A DNA stretch of 13,569 nt from Zygnema cylindricum (lineage: Eukaryota; Streptophyta; Zygnematophyceae; Zygnematales; Zygnemataceae), in the NCBI GenBank assembly GCA_037447655.1, contig JBBHKE010000625.1:1-13569 (forward strand), written 5' to 3'. Of the stretch, positions 8,347 through 13,569 are shown piece by piece. The stretch's first letter is position 1. Each line of letters begins with the position of its first letter. The translations under genes and the position numbers were made by a program. The notes beneath the pieces are model-generated. The model made no database searches. It had not been told where the DNA came from and saw nothing but the letters and a program-made list of their open reading frames with translations.

Positions 8347-8448
8347 AGATGAAATTGAATGTCAATGTGTGTATTTCCATGTATAAAATGTGTGGTTGAA
8401 ATTGGTTGTAGTAATGGGATTTTTTGAGAGGTTAGAAATCCTGTTACA

Positions 8449-9296
<848 letters not shown>

Positions 9297-9489
9297 AAAA
9301 AAAAAAACACCAATTTTTAAATTTATTTTGATTATTAATAGACGTTAAATAATTTTTTTGACTGTCATATCATAATTATTAAATACATTTTTTAAATATT
9401 TGAAGGCAAAAACATAAAAAAAAATAAAAAAAATTGTAAATTAAATATATATAAAAAAAAGTATATATATATATGTTTTACCAATTTCC

Positions 9490-9950
9490 AAATAAATAAA
9501 TTAATATCTTTAACAAATTTTATGAAGTTTTTTTGTAATTTTTGTTAAAATATTTATTTTTGACATAACTTTTCTTTTAGTAATTTTTTTTTTTTTTTTT
9601 ATGTTTTTGCAATCTATGGAATCGTGAAAGCAAAGCGACGAAAATGAGAGAAAAAAAAACCAAATGGAAAAAAAATATTAAAAATTATCTAGATATTTAG
9701 ATTTAGGACTAAATATAATTTTTGTTTTTGTTTTTTGTTTTTTTTTTTATAATTGTAAATTTTGTTTTTTTATATTTTTTTATTTTCTCTCGTTTTTTCT
9801 TTTTTAATTTTTTTTTATTTTTTAAATACATGTTAAATTTAAAGCGAGAATTAAAACTAAAACTAAAATAACTATTTTTTATGGTGGTTTTTTAAAAATT
9901 TAATATCAATAAAAACTTAATAATTTTTATTATTATTTTTTATTTTTTAT
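9490..9950 (+). repeat. Diverged repeat segment C
   Basis: Blocks occur here in the same order and orientation as in 11055-11365: AAATTAATATCTTTAACAAA (from about 9498), TTTTTTAAATACATGTTAAA (near 9817), ACTAAAATAACTATTTTT (near 9860), and AATAAAAACTTAATAATTTT (near 9908). Collinearity of four blocks suggests an old duplication rather than chance AT similarity, but the low complexity weakens this. Confidence 0.45.
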
Positions 9951-10227
9951 TTTTTATTTTTATTATATATTAAATATTGAAATAAAAAAATCAAAAAAAT
10001 TCATCAAAATAAAGTAACATTTTTATTTAAAATTTCAAAATAATATTTATTTGAAAACAAAAAGAAAAAAAAATTATAATAATGTTATATTAATTTTAAA
10101 TTATATTTAAAAAAATAAAAAATATTTATTTATCAAAAATATTATTTTTCAGTTAATATATATATATATTTTTAAAAAAAAATTAAGTGATTTTATATTT
10201 AAAAATAATAAAAAATATGATATATAC

Positions 10228-10265
<38 letters not shown>

Positions 10266-11054
10266 TTTTTATTTATTTTACAATAAATATGTTTCATACA
10301 ACAAAAAGTTAGTGGTATAATTTCAAATGGGTCTCTTTGAAATTTCTATTGATAAAAAACTCAACGACATGTTTTTGACAAAATTTTGTTTTCGTTCAGT
10401 GTTGAATAATGTTAATTAAAAAATGATTATGTTTTTACAAGTTCGAAAAGATAACAAAAATAACTTTAAAAGTTTCGTAAACACGTTCAATAATTTTTGT
10501 AAAAATATTTATGTTTCGATGGCTATTTTGACCATGGTTCTCTTCAACAAAAAAAGTCAAATTAAGATTGATTTCGACAAAATGGCATTTGTATTTGTGT
10601 TGAAATTTAGTTATTCTGGTAAATTTATAAGCAAAATTTTGCAAAATTGAAATTAATATTTTGTTGAAAGAATAGACAGAATGAAATATAATATTTTGAA
10701 TGGATAAAAAATAAAAAATGATTTAAAATTGAAAAGACAAAACATTAAAATAATGATATTTTTTTAAATAATTTTTTTTTTTTTTTATGAAAATGAGAAT
10801 AAAAAAAAAAAAATGAGATTACAGCTTATTGAAAACAAAAATATTTAAAAAAAATAAAGAAGAAAAAAAAATAAGAAAAAAATTAAATAAAAAAAATAAA
10901 GAAAAAAAAACGAAGAATTATTTTTTATTATTGGCATTTTTATTATATTTTGTATTTTTTATTTATAATATTAATTATTATATAAAATTATATTATTTTT
11001 TATTTAATCTTGATCATAGCATCATTGTTTAAAAATGATGATTATTGTTTCACA
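9951..11054. other. Extremely AT-rich non-coding segment
   Basis: Mostly A and T homopolymers, with (AT)n tracts at about 10216-10266. A less AT-biased patch at 10310-10650 contains the perfect palindrome GCAAAATTTTGC (10631-10642) and a CAGTGTTG (10397-10404), but no matching element end. No gene supported. Confidence 0.6.
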
Positions 11055-11365
11055 TTTAGAATAAACAAATTAATATTTTTAACAAATTTTAAAGTTTTTT
11101 ATTTTTTAATTTTTTTTTAACGTAATTTTATTTTTGATTTTTATGTTTTTCGGTATAAAATGGTTGGCGATAGAGGATAAATAAAAAACTTTAATGTTGG
11201 TCTTTTTGCTATTTTTTTTTTTTTTTTTTTTTAAATATGTCAAATTCAGTGAAATTAAAATTCAACTAAAATAAATATTTTTAAAAAACATAACATATTT
11301 TTGTAGTATTTTTTATAAATTAATTTAATAAAAACTTCATAATTTTTTTTATTATTATTATTTTG
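11055..11365 (+). repeat. Diverged repeat segment D (partner of C)
   Basis: Carries AAATTAATATTTTTAACAAA, TTTTTTAAATATGTCAAATT, ACTAAAATAAATATTTTT and AATAAAAACTTCATAATTTT in the same order as segment C but more closely spaced, implying indels. Same caveat about low complexity. Confidence 0.45.
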
Positions 11366-11804
11366 AGTTGTTTTTTAATGTTTTTATGACTGATAAATAT
11401 AATCTTTTGAGTTATTTATTAATATTTTGACGTGTAATGTTTATTAACGTTTGTTTCAAATTCAATTTATCGGTAAGTTGTATGTAATACAAACATTTTT
11501 ATAATAGTTGCTCGCGTCGAGTATTTAATTATAACGATTTAATACGCAATTTACTAATATGAGATGTACTATACATTATAACTATTTTTTAATCTACTAT
11601 TTATATGTTTTGATCACATAATAAAATACTTAAATTTTAATACGAGATGTTTCCTGTAAGTGTTAACACAAACATTAATCAATTTGGGTTCAACTAACAT
11701 CTACATGGCTCGTTTCAAACTTGCAATTGCAATAATGCTCTATGTTTTGAACAATTCAACGTGTGTCTATTTATAAATTTCTTTCGTTATGGCAAAGCTG
11801 TCAA
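11366..11804. other. Non-coding spacer
   Basis: AT-rich, no repeat or gene recognised. Confidence 0.5.
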
Positions 11805-11999
11805 GCTTTGTTTATCGCGAAACAAATTTGATTGTTAATCAAATATCAAAGTTTGGACGTACAAATAGAGGATTACAGTTGGGAAATAGTCTTTGTCTAC
11901 CATGGGGAGCTTTGTTTATCGCGAAACAAATTTGTTTGTTAATCAAAGATCAAAGCTTGGACGTACAAATAGAGGATTACACGATTTCTACCATGGGGA
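11805..11999 (+). repeat. Recent tandem duplication, 104-base and 91-base units
   Basis: Unit 1 (11805-11908) and unit 2 (11909-11999) both begin GCTTTGTTTATCGCGAAACA and end TACCATGGGGA. The first 73 positions differ at only three sites. Unit 2 lacks 13 bases before the final block. The 104-base period is not a multiple of three, so the open frame crossing both units (11789-12040) reads them in different frames. That argues against a protein-coding repeat. Confidence 0.92.
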
Positions 12000-12022
12000 C
12001 ACACGTCTCTTTTCACCAACCC

Positions 12023-12038
12023 ATTTCAAGCTTGAAAT
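12023..12038. repeat. Perfect 16-base palindrome ATTTCAAGCTTGAAAT
   Basis: Exact self-complement just downstream of the tandem duplication. Could be a protein-binding site or chance; no context supports a role. Confidence 0.55.
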
Positions 12039-12039
12039 A

Positions 12040-13569
12040 ACTTCAAATTAGAAATGAAGAGATAAAAGTTAAATACAATTTCAACGATACGCGGTCTATA
12101 TACTATACGTCATACGTTGTAGGTAATCATTTGGTCTTTTAGTTTTACTTTTCTTGTTGGATATTGTTATATATAACCGTATAGTATTGTTGGATTTTAT
12201 TTGTACTTTTTACACCTACAACCATACAAAAAATTGTTCGAGCAAATAGGATGTTATTTTTTATATGCTTAAATTGTGTTTATTTTTACAATAATTCGCA
12301 GTTATATGTTGAAAAATTATAAGTTTGGTCTTAATGGCATTAATGATGTTTTTGTTTTTATTTTTTTTGTATTTTTATTTTTATATCCAAACACTTTTTG
12401 AATGTTTTCCTCCCTTAACTTGTTCTTTTGTAAAGAAAAGCTACCGTCTCGAGAAGATTGTAAATAAATGATATTTCGTGTTTAATGTTCAAGTTAATTT
12501 TCAACCTAAAGCTATACATGAGCCATAAGTTCACAAATATGTAAATGTTTAAATAAACAAGTATTACCATTAAGAAAACCTAATTTCTAGATTATTTGTA
12601 TATTGGTCCTAACATTCAAGTTTTATTTTGTTTATATTCATGAAACTGACCTTACATCAATTTCAAATAAGTAATTTACTTACGGTATTTTTAGAATTAC
12701 ATTAAAATTTTGTATCGGGTACAAACCGGACTAAGATAAGAAAAATCCAGGCTCTTTCGGATTTAGTTGGGGTATAACATTATAGATCATACTATTTAAG
12801 GGTGAAGTTCCCTCATACGTTTCTGTAATTGTACGGCAAACTCTACAGACCGGGACGATTGAGTCAATGTTCCATCACGTAGAGTCCGTAAACCACGTGT
12901 TCTAAATTGACTGGCGCCACGCAAGCTACGATCTGATATTGAATATCTTTCAGATTTTTATCAACGACAAACTTAACTTCAAATCTTAACTTGCGTACCA
13001 TGTACCTGCGTACGAAGTAATCATATGAAAAAACTTTTATATATTTTGCAGACGTCAGTCTGTACGCCAGGTCATTTTTTAGGGTTTCAGTTCTCGAACA
13101 TAACGAAAGTCCTTTAAGAGAAATAGTGTGACGAACAAAAGTTACCGAATATTTCGTTTTTTTTTCAGTTGTATTTTGGAAACCGCGTGTCATGTGCAAA
13201 TCTTAAGATTTTTCGTTGGTTTTCCATCATGACACGTAGCTTAATTGTCCACCGTGTCACAATTTTTTTTTTCCGTGTATGCCAACCCACCTCGTCGTGG
13301 TGGGTTGAGTCTAAAGGTACTTTCGCATGTAACCGAAACTTAGTCTTGTTACTTTGTTTTTCAGCGAAGATTCTCCATACAATTTTCAGACCATTCGGAT
13401 GTAAACGCAAAAAAACTTGTTACTTTACAAAGGTGACTCACATAGACGTGTACGAAACAGTGACAGGTGATGTGTTACACAAAATTATGCGAAACTTCAA
13501 CTCACCTGCAAATTGAGACGTCAAACCGCACGCTGTACAATCTTTGGGACATTGTCGACGTGGAGACTT
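12040..13569. other. Unassigned region, more balanced composition after about 12700
   Basis: No family recognised. From 12700 base composition becomes more even and CG dinucleotides increase. A G-box core CACGTG (12894-12899) and acceptor-like tracts TATTTTGCAG (about 13050) and TTTTTTTTCAG (about 13169) are present. Open frames lie on both strands (12864-13199 minus, 13165-13410 minus, 13169-13516 plus), overlap each other and resemble nothing I know. It could be the edge of a gene or of another old element continuing to the right. Confidence 0.4.
13283..13307. repeat. Perfect GC-rich hairpin: 9-base arms, 7-base loop
   Basis: CAACCCACC (13283-13291) and GGTGGGTTG (13299-13307) are exact complements around TCGTCGT, the most stable short hairpin noticed in the window. 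A weaker inverted pair TGACACG/CGTGTCA lies just upstream (13230-13236 with 13253-13259). Confidence 0.7.

Larger units (their letters stand above)
7634..8448 (+). repeat. Unclassified dispersed repeat, copy B, with internal duplication
   Basis: Second copy of the element at 6422-7126, starting TTTAGTACGCATGATG and ending CTGTTACA. Relative to A it has gained an internal duplication of about 155 bases and lost roughly 50 bases near its 3' side (the A segment around 6985-7035). Divergence is substantial, with many substitutions and small indels, so the copies are old. As in A, nothing reads as a protein. Confidence 0.8.

Noticed and set aside
6422-8448. Copies A and B as the two LTRs of a retrotransposon
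   Set aside because: Although both end in CA, no primer-binding site follows A, no polypurine tract precedes B, only about 500 bases separate them, and no gag-pol sequence is present.
10397-10404. CAGTGTTG as another hAT end
   Set aside because: No subterminal motif cluster and no inverted partner found nearby.
10423-11032. Open frames of 67-75 codons in the AT desert
   Set aside because: Composition-driven Lys/Asn/Phe-rich strings; no conserved features.
11789-12040. 83-codon open frame on the plus strand
   Set aside because: It crosses a tandem duplication with a 104-base period, so identical DNA is read in two frames; no family resemblance.
12864-13516. Open frames of 111, 81 and 115 codons
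   Set aside because: They overlap on opposite strands and none resembles a family I know. An exon here is possible but not supported.

Overview
The window reads as a transposon-rich, AT-rich nuclear intergenic stretch of a eukaryote, most probably a land plant. The one recognisable coding relic is a hAT-superfamily transposase of the BED / DUF659 / C-terminal dimerisation type that is very common in plants. It sits beside long (CT)n and (AT)n microsatellites, poly-A/T tracts and several diverged repeat copies. I see no operons, bacterial genes, rRNA, tRNA or CRISPR array. Neither species nor lineage can be fixed from this sequence.

Layout. 1-212: terminal part of what looks like a hAT-type element running off the left edge, dense in CGATA/TATCG motifs. 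213-885: intergenic DNA with a partial copy of an element end, a cluster of TGCGCA motifs and a run of 23 G. 886-3857: proposed decayed hAT element of about 3 kb, holding the transposase pseudogene at 1367-3331. The pseudogene has at least five in-frame stops and several frame changes. 3858-4297: spacer rich in CCGTAC/GTACGG. 4298-4870: small non-autonomous element with roughly 30-bp imperfect terminal inverted repeats that start CACTACAA, so CACTA-like. 4871-6421: non-coding, with a hairpin, a 24-bp tandem dimer and a (CT)n block. 6422-7126 and 7634-8448: two diverged direct copies (A and B) of an unclassified repeat of about 0.7 kb; B carries an internal 155-bp tandem duplication. 8449-11400: extremely AT-rich desert with a 200-bp (AT)n tract and a second pair of diverged repeat segments (C and D). 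11805-11999: recent ~100-bp tandem duplication. 12040-13569: more balanced composition, no recognisable gene.

No set of genes acts together here. The window is best understood as layered insertion and decay of DNA transposons plus local duplication. I found no convincing evidence for a new functional system. The points most worth checking are the unclassified A/B repeat, the CCGTAC-rich flanks of the hAT relic, the CACTA-like element, and whether the transposase frameshifts (mostly in homopolymers) are real or sequencing errors.
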